DNA from: Gemmataceae bacterium
GTDB lineage: Bacteria > Planctomycetota > Planctomycetia > Gemmatales > Gemmataceae
Direction: 5' to 3'
NCBI GenBank assembly: GCA_022842245.1
Contig: JALHPZ010000008.1
Span: 1 to 64,000 of the forward strand
DNA length: 64,000 nucleotides
The position numbers and the translations under genes are program-made. Positions 28,559 through 37,271 of the stretch are shown one piece after another. Every line of letters begins with the position of its first letter. Within the stretch, counting starts at the first letter, position 1. The notes under the pieces were generated by a model. It did not search any database, was not told the origin of the DNA, and worked only from the letters and a program-made list of their open reading frames with translations.

Positions 28559-30055
28559 TCAGTCGTCGCCGTCGTTTTCGCCGCTGTCATCGAGGTCGAG
28601 CGTGGCGCGGAGGCATTCCGAGAGTTGCTTCATCGTTACGGGGCGCACCAGCACATGACTGCCGTCGCGTTTGCGCACCGTCTCGGCCCATCCCGCCTGC
28701 TCTTCGTTCAGGATCAGCATGCCGGCGAAACGGAGGTGCAGGAGTTCGGCTTCGCGCATCACCTTCTCGTACCATTCGACGCCTTCGCGACCAACGGTGC
28801 CGGCATCGATGATGAGCGCGTGGTACGGTTGTTGCTTGAACCGGTTCAAGGCCTGCGCGGGATCGATCGACATGAGCACGCGAAAGCCGAGTTTCTTGAA
28901 CTGCTTGCGGAAGACGTCCTGCAATTTCTGATGGTCTTCGGCGATGAAGATCGTGAGGGGACCGGTGGCCTGGAGCGCCTTGGAACTCGTACTGCCTCCA
29001 CCCTTCAATTCCGCCTGAACGGCCTTGAGTCCTTCGTGCATCAGGGCCGGGGTCTGGAAACGCGCGTTGGGGTCGAAGGCGCACATCTTCAGGAGCAGTC
29101 CGATGACCGACGAAGGCAGGTCGTTCTCGATGCCCAGCCGGCGGATGGTGTCGTCCAGTTCGTAGCGCTGGCGCATCTGCATGACCTGCTTGTCGCGGGT
29201 GCGGGGGAGCAAGCCGATGCCGGTGAGCACTTCGAAGAGCACGATGCCGAGGAAGTAGATATCGCTGCGGGGATCGCCCTTCTTGCAATTCGTGAGCTTT
29301 TCGAGGCCGGCGTAATCGACGGTGCGGTCGACTTCGGCATCGTCCCCATGGCCCGGTTCCTTCAAGCTCATGACGGCGGCACCGTGGCTGATTTCCGCCA
29401 GGCCGAAGTCCACGAGTTTCGCGATCTTATCGGTCGAGATGAGGATGTTCGTGGGCTTGATGTCGCGGTGCGTCAGCCCGCGCGAGTGCGCGTACGCCAG
29501 GCCGGCGGCGCATTCCTCAAGAATGTGCAGGCCTTCCGTCAGTTCGACTTTCTTCCGGATGGACAGGATGTCGCGGAGGTTGCCCCCTTCGACGAACTCC
29601 ATGACGATGAAGTACTGGCCCGTTACCTGATCCTTGCTGACGGCGAGAATCTGGACGATGTTCGGGTGCTGCATGCTTTGGCCGATGCGGCCTTCACGTT
29701 CGAAAAGCTCAACCCGTTTCTTGTCGTCCGTCCAACGTCGCCGGAGTACCTTGATGGCCACGATCTGTCCGGTGCGCGGGTCGTCGCCGCGGTAGACCCG
29801 GCCGAAGCTGCCGGAGGCGATCTTGTAGAGCAGCCGGAATCCGCCGAGGATGTAGCCGTCGGTCTCGCCCTTGAGCAGTTTGGAGGTTTGCAGGGGCGTG
29901 ATCAACCCCTTGCGTTCCATCAGTTTGCCGAGTTCGCTGGCGGGGCGTGTCTTGTCTTCCAGCTCGTAGAGACATTCCTTGGCGACATTGTCTTCCACGA
30001 GGCCGACGCGGACGGCCAGCTGGGCGAACTCGGCGGCATCGGCAGGCAAGGACAT
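28559..30055 (-). CDS. Ser/Thr protein kinase fused to a degenerate receiver domain
   Basis: A 498-residue cytoplasmic protein. Residues 1-65 are a helical N-domain common to planctomycete kinases. The Hanks-type kinase domain spans about 70-345, with the Gly-rich loop ASGSFG at 80-85, K102, HRDIKPTN at 197-204 and DFG at 216-218, so it should be active. Residues about 367-485 fold like a response-regulator receiver: acidic pair E373-D374 and D417 in ALIIDAGT. However, the conserved Thr/Ser position is Asn450 and the conserved Lys is Arg471 (VLVRPV), so normal phospho-switching is doubtful. The C-terminus is acidic (DLDDSGENDGDD). No transmembrane segment is seen, unlike many PknB-type kinases. 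Confidence 0.9.
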   Translation of the reverse strand: MSLPADAAEFAQLAVRVGLVEDNVAKECLYELEDKTRPASELGKLMERKGLITPLQTSKLLKGETDGYILGGFRLLYKIASGSFGRVYRGDDPRTGQIVAIKVLRRRWTDDKKRVELFEREGRIGQSMQHPNIVQILAVSKDQVTGQYFIVMEFVEGGNLRDILSIRKKVELTEGLHILEECAAGLAYAHSRGLTHRDIKPTNILISTDKIAKLVDFGLAEISHGAAVMSLKEPGHGDDAEVDRTVDYAGLEKLTNCKKGDPRSDIYFLGIVLFEVLTGIGLLPRTRDKQVMQMRQRYELDDTIRRLGIENDLPSSVIGLLLKMCAFDPNARFQTPALMHEGLKAVQAELKGGGSTSSKALQATGPLTIFIAEDHQKLQDVFRKQFKKLGFRVLMSIDPAQALNRFKQQPYHALIIDAGTVGREGVEWYEKVMREAELLHLRFAGMLILNEEQAGWAETVRKRDGSHVLVRPVTMKQLSECLRATLDLDDSGENDGDD

Positions 30056-30151
30056 TCCCGGCTCCGGTGGGCGGGGCGACTCGTTACGACTGCATCACTT
30101 TAGCAGGTTCCGCCATCGACGCAAGAAAGGGAGCCGATCGTCGGGCATCGC

Positions 30152-31273
30152 TTATTTCTTTTCATAAAGCTTCAACGAATCCTCGACTTTTTTCACCAGT
30201 GCGGGGTCGTTGCGGCGGATTTCGGCGAGATACGCCTTCGCCGCGTCGTCGGGGCATTGCAGGGCGTAGCGGAGAATGCCCCGGGCGACCGCCGGCGCCT
30301 TGTGGGTCGGCTTCCCCGCCTGCGCCAGAATCGTCGCCGTGAGGTCCCACCATTTCCAGCGGCGGAGGTCGTCGATGGCGAGGTCCGCCAGGTCGCCGTT
30401 CGCGATCACGACGGCATAACAGGCGAGGATCCGGTCTCGCGATTCCTTCGGCCGCGCGGCCTGGAAGAACCGCACGGTTGAGATCGCGTTCAGCTTGTCG
30501 GTGAAATTCCGCTTCGGGTCGGCGAGCAGGTCGGTCGCCGTTTTCCAGCCCTCCGAGGGCGCGAGCAGGATCGCGCCGCCGAGCAGGCCGCCAAGGTTCG
30601 CGGCGGTCCGCTCGTCGGCGGAATCGGCGCGGAGGAGCCGCAGGAGTTCGCGGGCGTCGTCGGCGCTGCCACACAATCCCAGGAGCAATCCGTAGACGCC
30701 AAGCCGTTCTATGGGCGTCTTTGGATCGGCGATCCAGGCGCGGAGTTTCTTGCGGTCGAACGCGGTTGTCGCGGCCGCGAGTTCGGCATCGGACGCGCGG
30801 GCGAATTCCAGGAAGGCCTCGCTCGCGACGGTCGAGTCGGTGGAATCCAATCGCGTGAATGCGTACGCGAGGCGGGCGGTGGCCCCGTCCGCCTTCGCCA
30901 TGGCGGCCAGGTACTCGGCCAGCGCGGCGGTTCCCGGAACGCCGTGCTGCGGCTCGATCCTGCCCTCCACGATCGAACAGAAAAAGACGAAATCGGGCGG
31001 CGTGTCCGCGACGACGGGCAGATAGCGAGGCACGACGAGTTTCGTGATTCCGTTCGCGTCGCCCTTGAGGACCTTCGAGATGTGGAAGTCAGTGGTTCCC
31101 GTGCCGTCCGGGTTGGCCACGGCGTTCTTCAGTTGGCCGGCGAGAACCAACTTCGCTTCCGCGTAGCGTTCGCGCAGCGGTTGACGACGCGCGAACGAGT
31201 CTCCGCAGAAACTGCACGCTAGGAGCGGCGCGGCGACGAGCAACAGGGCTAGGATCGATGCGGTACGTTTCAC
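30152..31273 (-). CDS. Predicted lipoprotein of unknown function
   Basis: A 373-residue protein from a GTG at 31273, supported by GGGGAGT 5-11 nt upstream and by the signal sequence that begins at once (KRTASILALLLVAAPLLAC). The lipobox LLAC gives Cys20, followed by S-F-C-G-D, a Cys-rich opening resembling the start of NTR/TIMP-like domains. The strand pattern LVLAGQLKNA...TTDFHISKVLKGD also fits that fold. The C-terminal two thirds are helical and Ala/Leu/Arg-rich, like HEAT-type repeats. No family is recognised with certainty. An upstream reading to 31489 would overlap the next gene and is rejected. Confidence 0.72.
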   Translation of the reverse strand: MKRTASILALLLVAAPLLACSFCGDSFARRQPLRERYAEAKLVLAGQLKNAVANPDGTGTTDFHISKVLKGDANGITKLVVPRYLPVVADTPPDFVFFCSIVEGRIEPQHGVPGTAALAEYLAAMAKADGATARLAYAFTRLDSTDSTVASEAFLEFARASDAELAAATTAFDRKKLRAWIADPKTPIERLGVYGLLLGLCGSADDARELLRLLRADSADERTAANLGGLLGGAILLAPSEGWKTATDLLADPKRNFTDKLNAISTVRFFQAARPKESRDRILACYAVVIANGDLADLAIDDLRRWKWWDLTATILAQAGKPTHKAPAVARGILRYALQCPDDAAKAYLAEIRRNDPALVKKVEDSLKLYEKK

Positions 31274-31344
31274 GAGGACTCCCCGGTGGTCCCCGCGAGT
31301 AGAACCGATCCCGGCGGCGTTCGTCCAGTCCGAACGCGCGATGC

Positions 31345-32850
31345 TCAACCGACGAGGAGGGCCGACTCCGGTTGGGCGTGCCACTGCGCCGCGACGGCTT
31401 GGGGCGAATAACTGCCGGGCAGCCGCACGAGCCGCTTGGCGTAGGCGGCGCACAACCGGCGGATGTCGGCGAAGGCGTGGCCGGCCCAACGAACAGAATA
31501 AAACACGGCGGCGGTATCTGGATCGGCGATCGCGCGTTCGACCTCGAGCAGGTCGCGTTCGGGTTCGATCCAGTGCAGGGCCGTCAGGTCGAACGCGCGA
31601 ATCCAGTCGTCGCGGTCGTGGGGACGAATCTGCCCGCCGATGAGGACGACCGAACGGCCGCGAAGCGGTTCCAGTGCGATCGGCGGGGTGGGCGGGCGAC
31701 CGTTCGCCGTCGCGCCGGCAAGATGGCGATCCAGTTCGCGAATGATCGCGGCGACCGGCACCGGGACCATGACATCTTCCGGGATGACCTCGACGACGGG
31801 CAGGAGAGCGTCGCGCAATTCAGGATGACTGGGCGCGATGCCGCCGCCGACCGCTTCATCCAGGAGTTCCATCACGCGCGGCCATTCGTCGAACCGGTCC
31901 GGGTTCTCGGCTGCGGCGGCCCGTTTCAATTTGAACTTCAGGTTCGCCAGCACCTTCTTGGTATTGCCGGCCTTTTTCTGGAAGGAGAGGAACGGCTCCA
32001 GCAGGGCCGCGATTCGTTTGCGGAGATCCGGCCAGGTTCGCGGATCGACGCGGTCGTCGCGACGCAGATAGCGATGGATGTAGGTGTTCCGGGCCGCCGC
32101 CAGCTCGCGCACGGTCACGTAGAGTTGAATCTGGTCGGCGTCGGGGCGGGCGTTGCCGGTGTCGATCACGGCCGAGAAGAGCAGCGACTGCGCCTCGGCG
32201 GCGAGGTTGAGCGCCGCGAGGATTTGCTCCGGGTCCGCCTTGGCGGCCGGATCCGTGACGACTTGCAGGCAATCGGCCGCATCCGCCGCCGCCAGGTAGC
32301 CGCCCGCCAGGTCGTCCCACACCGCCGCGGCCCGGCTCAGGGACACCATGTCCAGCATCCACAAGGAGCACTTCGGCCACTTGTCCGCCGCCGCACGCGC
32401 CTCCGCCATGCCGGTGGCGAACTGCGTGTCGTCATACGTGCCGGCAATCTTTTTCGCGATCAGCTTGCAGGCCTCGGACTTCGCACGACAACGGCCCGCG
32501 ATGACGGACGGCTCTTGCGGCATCCATCCGCCGCCGTCCTCGGTGTGCGGTCCGGAGACCGACACGGAATGAAACGTGGCCGGTGCGGGAGCGGGTGCCG
32601 GTGCCGCGGGAGGCTCCTCGAACCGCTTGCCGTATGTGGGTGCCGGCGGAAGCGGGGTCGGAAAGATCGGCGGCAGGGGCGTGATCGGCGTGGGCTTCGG
32701 CTCCGGTTTGGGTTCCGTGGCCGGTTCGCCCCACGCCGCGAGCGCCTTGCCCAACGCCGCGACCTCCGAACGTAATTTTCCATCGGACTGCACGATTTTG
32801 TGCAGGCGATCCAACAACGGGGCCAGCGCGGCGAGTAGTTCGGCGGACAT
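31345..32850 (-). CDS. Large planctomycete protein of unknown function, C-terminus DUF2325-like
   Basis: A 501-residue cytoplasmic protein. It has a short N-terminal helical region, then a Pro/Lys/Glu-rich linker (about residues 45-100), then a long helical domain with W-M-L-D-M and RNTYIHRYLRRDDRVDPRTWPDLR segments. The last ~100 residues (RSVVLIGGQIRPHDRDDWIR... ERAIADPDTAAVFYSVRWAGHAFADIRRLCAAYAKRLVRLPG) have the strand-helix order and VV-x-GG start of DUF2325 domains. That resemblance is by eye and tentative. It lies upstream of the lipoprotein gene (71-bp gap) and may be co-transcribed with it. Confidence 0.65.
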   Translation of the reverse strand: MSAELLAALAPLLDRLHKIVQSDGKLRSEVAALGKALAAWGEPATEPKPEPKPTPITPLPPIFPTPLPPAPTYGKRFEEPPAAPAPAPAPATFHSVSVSGPHTEDGGGWMPQEPSVIAGRCRAKSEACKLIAKKIAGTYDDTQFATGMAEARAAADKWPKCSLWMLDMVSLSRAAAVWDDLAGGYLAAADAADCLQVVTDPAAKADPEQILAALNLAAEAQSLLFSAVIDTGNARPDADQIQLYVTVRELAAARNTYIHRYLRRDDRVDPRTWPDLRKRIAALLEPFLSFQKKAGNTKKVLANLKFKLKRAAAAENPDRFDEWPRVMELLDEAVGGGIAPSHPELRDALLPVVEVIPEDVMVPVPVAAIIRELDRHLAGATANGRPPTPPIALEPLRGRSVVLIGGQIRPHDRDDWIRAFDLTALHWIEPERDLLEVERAIADPDTAAVFYSVRWAGHAFADIRRLCAAYAKRLVRLPGSYSPQAVAAQWHAQPESALLVG

Positions 32851-32906
32851 GGGAAATATCAGGTCCGGTACGGGATAACCCGAATCGTACCCGCCGCCGC
32901 GCCGGA

Positions 32907-32938
32907 TGAAACAAAAATCCGGCGGAAATCCGCCGGAT
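32907..32938 (-). terminator. Rho-independent terminator of clpX
   Basis: Read on the minus strand, ATCCGGCGGA-TT-TCCGCCGGAT (32917-32938) forms a 10-bp perfect stem and is followed by TTTTTGTTT. It lies 26 bp after the clpX stop and upstream of the next minus-strand gene. Confidence 0.85.
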
Positions 32939-32963
32939 GGGAAAGGGAGGGTCCGTCGAAGCC

Positions 32964-34259
32964 TCAGGCGCTCTTCTTCCCCGGCTTCTTGTCGAACAGC
33001 CGCCGATGGCCGTGGACGACGTCCGCGCTGACCACGTGCGTTCCCTTCTGTTCGAGATCCGGCAGTTCGAACATCACGTCCATCATGATGTCCTCGACGA
33101 TGGATCGCAGCCCCCGTGCGCCGGTGTCGCGCGTCTTGGCGAGTTTCGCGATCTCCTTCAGGGCCGCCGGTTCGAACACCACCTCGGCACCTTCCATCTC
33201 GAAGAGCTTCTGGTACTGCCGCACCAGGGCGTTCTTCGGTTCGGTGAGGATGCGCACCATCGCCTCTTCGTCGAGCGGGTCGAGCGGCGCGAGCACGGGC
33301 AGCCGCCCGACGAATTCCGGGATCAGGCCGAACTCGATCAGGTCGTCGGCGATGACCTGATTGAGCAGTTCGGACTCGGTGCGTTCCTGTTTTTCGGCGG
33401 TGCTGGCGGCGAATCCGATCGACTTGCGGCCGAGCCGGCGGCCGATGATGTCCGTCAGGCCCACGAACGTCCCGCCGCAGATGAACAGGATGTTGGACGT
33501 GTCGATCTGGATGTATTGCTGTTCGGGGTGCTTGCGGCCGCCCTGCGGGGGCACGTTGGACACGGTGCCTTCCAGCATCTTCAGGAGCGACTGCTGCACG
33601 CCCTCGCCAGAGACGTCGCGCGTGATCGAGACGTTGTTGCCGGTCTTGGACACCTTGTCGATTTCGTCGATGTAGATGATGCCGCGCTGGGCCGCCTCGA
33701 CGTCGAAGTCGGCGGCATGGAGGAGTTTCAGGAGGAGGTTTTCCACGTCCTCGCCGACGTACCCGGCTTCCGTCAGCGTGGTGGCGTCGCCGATGGCGAA
33801 CGGCACATCCAAAACTTTGGCCAGCGTCTTCGCGAGGAGCGTCTTGCCGCTGCCGGTCGGGCCGACGAGCAGGATATTGCTCTTTTCGATCTCGACGTCG
33901 GACCGGCCCTTGTCGCCGTGCGCCAGTCGCTTGTAGTGGTTATGGACGGCGACGGAGAGCACCTTCTTGGCGCGGTGCTGACCGATGACGTACTGGTCGA
34001 GCTTCTCCTTGATCGAGCGCGGGCTGGGCGTTCCGCTGGCGGAGGACTTGGACGAACCGCCGCCGCGGCGCTTCTTCTCCTGCTCGATGATCGACTGGCA
34101 CAGTTCGATGCATTCGCCGCAGATGTAGGCGTCGCCGGGGCCTTCCACGAGCGGGCCGACGTCGCGATGGCTGCGCCGGCAGAAGGAGCAATAGGCGTTG
34201 CGGTTGCGGCCGGTGGAACTGGTCGGCCGGCGGCCGCCCTCGGTGGTTCGGTCTGCCAT
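32964..34259 (-). CDS. clpX: ATP-dependent Clp protease ATP-binding subunit ClpX
   Basis: A 431-residue AAA+ unfoldase that feeds substrates to ClpP. The N-terminal zinc-binding domain is clear: C24-x2-C27 (AYCSFCRRS) and C47-x2-C50 ([10 protein letters not shown]). Walker A GPTGSGKT is at 133-140 and Walker B is IIYIDEIDK. The IGF-type ClpP-contact loop is in the C-terminal half ([12 protein letters not shown]), and sensor motifs [21 protein letters not shown] and [22 protein letters not shown] are typical. The linker between the zinc domain and AAA+ domain is Arg/Lys/Ser-rich. No clpP or tig is adjacent. An intrinsic terminator follows the gene. Confidence 0.97.
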   Translation of the reverse strand: MADRTTEGGRRPTSSTGRNRNAYCSFCRRSHRDVGPLVEGPGDAYICGECIELCQSIIEQEKKRRGGGSSKSSASGTPSPRSIKEKLDQYVIGQHRAKKVLSVAVHNHYKRLAHGDKGRSDVEIEKSNILLVGPTGSGKTLLAKTLAKVLDVPFAIGDATTLTEAGYVGEDVENLLLKLLHAADFDVEAAQRGIIYIDEIDKVSKTGNNVSITRDVSGEGVQQSLLKMLEGTVSNVPPQGGRKHPEQQYIQIDTSNILFICGGTFVGLTDIIGRRLGRKSIGFAASTAEKQERTESELLNQVIADDLIEFGLIPEFVGRLPVLAPLDPLDEEAMVRILTEPKNALVRQYQKLFEMEGAEVVFEPAALKEIAKLAKTRDTGARGLRSIVEDIMMDVMFELPDLEQKGTHVVSADVVHGHRRLFDKKPGKKSA

Positions 34260-34451
34260 CGACGCCTCGGAAGGAGGGATTTGATTGCGGGGGAATCGGT
34301 GCGGCGGGTGGGCCGACCGTAGCCGTACTGTATCGCGTCCCCATTTTCGCCGGGACGCCGCTTGAGTCCATTTCCCCGATTCCGCCGGATTTCCAGCATC
34401 GGGTCTGCCGATTGTATGCCGCGTAGTGTCCGGTCGATGCGCGTAATTTTT

Positions 34452-34907
34452 TCAACTCGGATTTTCGGGTGCGGCCATCGTTCCCTCGGGGCCGACGGAC
34501 TTCGGACCGTCCTCCGCCGGCAGTTGGAGATTCAGGCCGCCCTTCATCTTCGCCGCCATCCTGTCGCGGATCTGCCGGTACTCCTCTTCGGTCAGCTCGC
34601 CGTTCTCGTACATCTCGCGATACGAACCGAGGCTCATCGACGAATGGTCGCAATCGTCGGCCTGCCGGCGCACCCACCACTTCGCGATGGCGAAGAAGAT
34701 CCCGAAGATCGCGACGATGGCACCGAACAATGCGATGTTGAGGACGAGATCGGTCCGCGCCTGGCCCTTGTCCAACGGTGCCCGCGGGACCGGGCCCGGC
34801 ACCGGTTGGCCGACGACCGCGCCGTCGGGGCGCGGGATCAAACCGTCGCCGGCCGGCGGCATCGGTTCCACGGGGGGTGGAACGGGAGGTTCGGCTTTCG
34901 GGTCCAT
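34452..34907 (-). CDS. Small membrane protein with SHOCT-like C-terminal motif
   Basis: A 151-residue protein from the ATG at 34907. A Pro-rich N-terminal half of about 55 residues precedes one transmembrane helix (LVLNIALFGAIVAIFGIFFAIAKWW). A segment YREMYENGELTEEEYRQIRDRM follows, matching the short SHOCT-type amphipathic motif (E-x-G-x-[LI]-T-x-E-E-[YF]), often involved in oligomerisation. A longer frame to 35021 is not used because it would overlap the likely promoter of the divergent sigma-factor gene. Function unknown. Confidence 0.7.
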   Translation of the reverse strand: MDPKAEPPVPPPVEPMPPAGDGLIPRPDGAVVGQPVPGPVPRAPLDKGQARTDLVLNIALFGAIVAIFGIFFAIAKWWVRRQADDCDHSSMSLGSYREMYENGELTEEEYRQIRDRMAAKMKGGLNLQLPAEDGPKSVGPEGTMAAPENPS

Positions 34908-35029
34908 GCCGGGATCTTCCAAACGGATGGTACCGACAGAATAGTTCCCCCGACCGACGCCGGGAAGATTTTCCCCTTTCCCGCCGCCGCCGACTCCCCG
35001 CCCGCGCGGCGATCTGTTCAAATACGAAC

Positions 35030-35632
35030 ATGTCCGAAAGCGAGTTGATCCAGCGGCTGCGCGACGGCGATTCCGCCGCCCTCGCCGACCTGTTCGCGCT
35101 CCACCGCGACAAGCTCCGCCGCATGGTGCAGGTGCGCATGGACCAGCGGCTCAACGGCCGCGTCGCCCCCTCCGACGTGCTGCAGGAGGCCTATATCGAC
35201 GCGCTGAAGCGCTATCCGCACTTCTTCGACAAGCCGGACCAGAACTTCTTCGGCTGGCTGCGGCTCGTCGTCGGCCAGCGCCTCACCGACCTCCACCGCG
35301 AGCACCTTCTGGCGAAGCGCCGCGACGTGCGGCAGGAAAAACCGCTGGACGTGCCCGCCGGCCCGGCGACATCGGCGTGTCTCGCCGCCATGCTCGTCGC
35401 CGGAATCACTTCGCCCAGCGGCGCCGCCGACCGCAACGAGCGTTACCTTCGACTCGAAGCTGCCCTCGAAGAACTCGAACCGATGGATCGAGAAGTCCTC
35501 GCTTTGAGGCACTTCGAAGAACTGTCCAACTCCGAGACCGCCGACGTGCTCGGCATCCAACCCGCCGCCGCCAGCAAGCGCTATGTCCGCGCTCTGACCC
35601 GCCTCAAGCAGATCCTCGAAGGCATCGGGTAG
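35030..35632 (+). CDS. ECF-like RNA polymerase sigma factor
   Basis: A 200-residue sigma-70-family protein. Region 2 is visible at about residues 10-95 (DGDSAALADLFALHRDKLRRMV, APSDVLQEAYIDALKRYPHF, FFGWLRLVVGQRLTDLHREHL). Region 4 is at about 140-195 (ALEELEPMDREVLALRHFEELSNSETADVLGIQPAAASKRYVRALTRLKQIL). This fits the sigma factors abundant in Planctomycetes. The ATG at 35030 was chosen because upstream in-frame sequence is GC-rich and overlaps the divergent gene's promoter region. No anti-sigma factor with a zinc motif is adjacent. Target promoters are unknown. Confidence 0.88.
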   Translation: MSESELIQRLRDGDSAALADLFALHRDKLRRMVQVRMDQRLNGRVAPSDVLQEAYIDALKRYPHFFDKPDQNFFGWLRLVVGQRLTDLHREHLLAKRRDVRQEKPLDVPAGPATSACLAAMLVAGITSPSGAADRNERYLRLEAALEELEPMDREVLALRHFEELSNSETADVLGIQPAAASKRYVRALTRLKQILEGIG

Positions 35633-35636
35633 AAGT

Positions 35637-37250
35637 TCACCCCACGACGGCATGCTTCGCGATGATCGCGCGGGCCGTGCGCAGTCCGTCCACGGCCGCC
35701 GAAACGATGCCGCCGGCGTAGCCCGCCCCTTCGCCCACGGGATAGAGGCCGGGGATTCCCGGCGACTCGCGGCCCGCGCCGTCGCGTTCGATTCGCACCG
35801 GCGAGCTGCCACGGGACTCGGGGCCGAAGAGCATCGCCTCGTCGAGGAACTTGCCCCGCCAGCGGCGGTCCATCTGCGGCAGTCCGTGGCGCACGGCGTC
35901 GGCCACCACCGGCGGAAGCAGGCTCGCGAGGTTCGTCGCCACCGTCTCGCGCGGGTAGCTCGTCTTCGGCAACGTCTCCGTCGTGCGGCCGGCGAGGAAG
36001 TCCTTCGCGCGCTGCCCCGGTGCGGCGTAGCGGCCGCGGCCGATTTCGTACGCCAGCTTCTCGTACTTCTGCTGGAGTCGGACGCCGGCGAGGATATCCG
36101 TGCCTTCGAAATGTTCCACCGGCACCGTGACCACGAGGCCGCTGTTCGAGAACGGCGAATCCCGCTTCGAAAGGCTCATGCCGTTCGTGCAGAAATAGCC
36201 CGTATCCGACACGCTCGGGATGATGTACCCGCCGGCGCACATGCAGAAGGTGAACAGATCGTGCGCCCCGTGCGCCACGAGGGAATAGTCGGCGTTGCCG
36301 AGGAGTTCTTCGTAGTGCTCGTGCCGGTAGCCATACTGGGCCTCGTTGACGACCGATTGCAAGTGTTCGATGCGCACGCCGAACTGGAACGGCTTGAGCG
36401 CCATCGGCACGCTCCGTTTCGCAAGCATCTCGTAGGTGTCGCGGGCCGAGTGGCCGATGGCGAGCACGGCGACGTTCGTCGGGAGGAAGCCGGAGGATGT
36501 CGCGACGCCCTTCAACCCGGCGTCGTCGAAGACGAGGTCTTCGACTTTCGTAAGGAAACGCACTTCACCGCCGAGTTCTTCGATCTTGCGGCGGATCGCC
36601 TTCACGACGGCGGGGAGGCGGTTGCTACCGAGGTGCGGGCGGTGATAGTAAAGGATGTTCGGCCGGCCTGCCTGCTGGCCCTTGCACTCGGCGAAGAGTT
36701 CGAGCACGCGGTGGAAATCCGGTCCGCTGCCGCGGCAGGTGAGCTTGCCGTCGGAGAAGGTACCCGCGCCGCCCTCGCCGAAGAGGTAGTTGCTGTTCGG
36801 GTCGAAGTCACCGCCGTCGTCGAATCGCTTCACGTCGCGGATACGGTCGCTGACCTTCGTGCCGCGTTCGAGGACGATCGGCCGGTAGCCGTGGAGCGCG
36901 AGGAAGTAACCGCAGACGAGGCCGCCGGGGCCGCTGCCGATCACGACCGGCCGATGCGGAAGTGGAGTCGGACCTGGCTCGGGCATCGCAAAGGGAGGTT
37001 CGTCGAACGGCTCGATCCGCGCACCGCTCTGACCCGACGGATGCGGAGTCGCATCGGGATCGGCGAGTCGGACTTCGAAGTTGTAGACGAACTTCAACCG
37101 CGACTTGTCCCGGACATCGAGAGCCTTGCGCAGGATGCGCCATCCGGCGATGTCGTCGGCCTTCACGCCGACGGTCCGGGCCAGCCGGGAAAGCAAATTC
37201 GCTTCCGGCTCGTCCACCGGAAGCGAAAGATTGGTCACGCGAAACGGCAT
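35637..37250 (-). CDS. FAD-dependent oxidoreductase (COG2509-type)
   Basis: A 537-residue flavoprotein. A short N-terminal ferredoxin-like domain (VTNLSLPVDEPEANLLSRLARTVGV) precedes the FAD-binding Rossmann fold (VVIGSGPGGLVCGYFLALHGYRPIVLERG). Further FAD-family motifs follow, such as YLFGEGGAGTFSDGKLTCR and VLAIGHSARDTYEML, and a C-terminal LYPVGEGAGYAGGIVSAAVDGLRTARAI. These characterise the uncharacterised 'FAD-dependent dehydrogenase' family present in many bacteria. The substrate is unknown. The gene is convergent with the sigma-factor gene, with 4 bp between stops. Confidence 0.87.
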   Translation of the reverse strand: MPFRVTNLSLPVDEPEANLLSRLARTVGVKADDIAGWRILRKALDVRDKSRLKFVYNFEVRLADPDATPHPSGQSGARIEPFDEPPFAMPEPGPTPLPHRPVVIGSGPGGLVCGYFLALHGYRPIVLERGTKVSDRIRDVKRFDDGGDFDPNSNYLFGEGGAGTFSDGKLTCRGSGPDFHRVLELFAECKGQQAGRPNILYYHRPHLGSNRLPAVVKAIRRKIEELGGEVRFLTKVEDLVFDDAGLKGVATSSGFLPTNVAVLAIGHSARDTYEMLAKRSVPMALKPFQFGVRIEHLQSVVNEAQYGYRHEHYEELLGNADYSLVAHGAHDLFTFCMCAGGYIIPSVSDTGYFCTNGMSLSKRDSPFSNSGLVVTVPVEHFEGTDILAGVRLQQKYEKLAYEIGRGRYAAPGQRAKDFLAGRTTETLPKTSYPRETVATNLASLLPPVVADAVRHGLPQMDRRWRGKFLDEAMLFGPESRGSSPVRIERDGAGRESPGIPGLYPVGEGAGYAGGIVSAAVDGLRTARAIIAKHAVVG

Positions 37251-37271
37251 GACCTTAAGATAGGGACTGGC

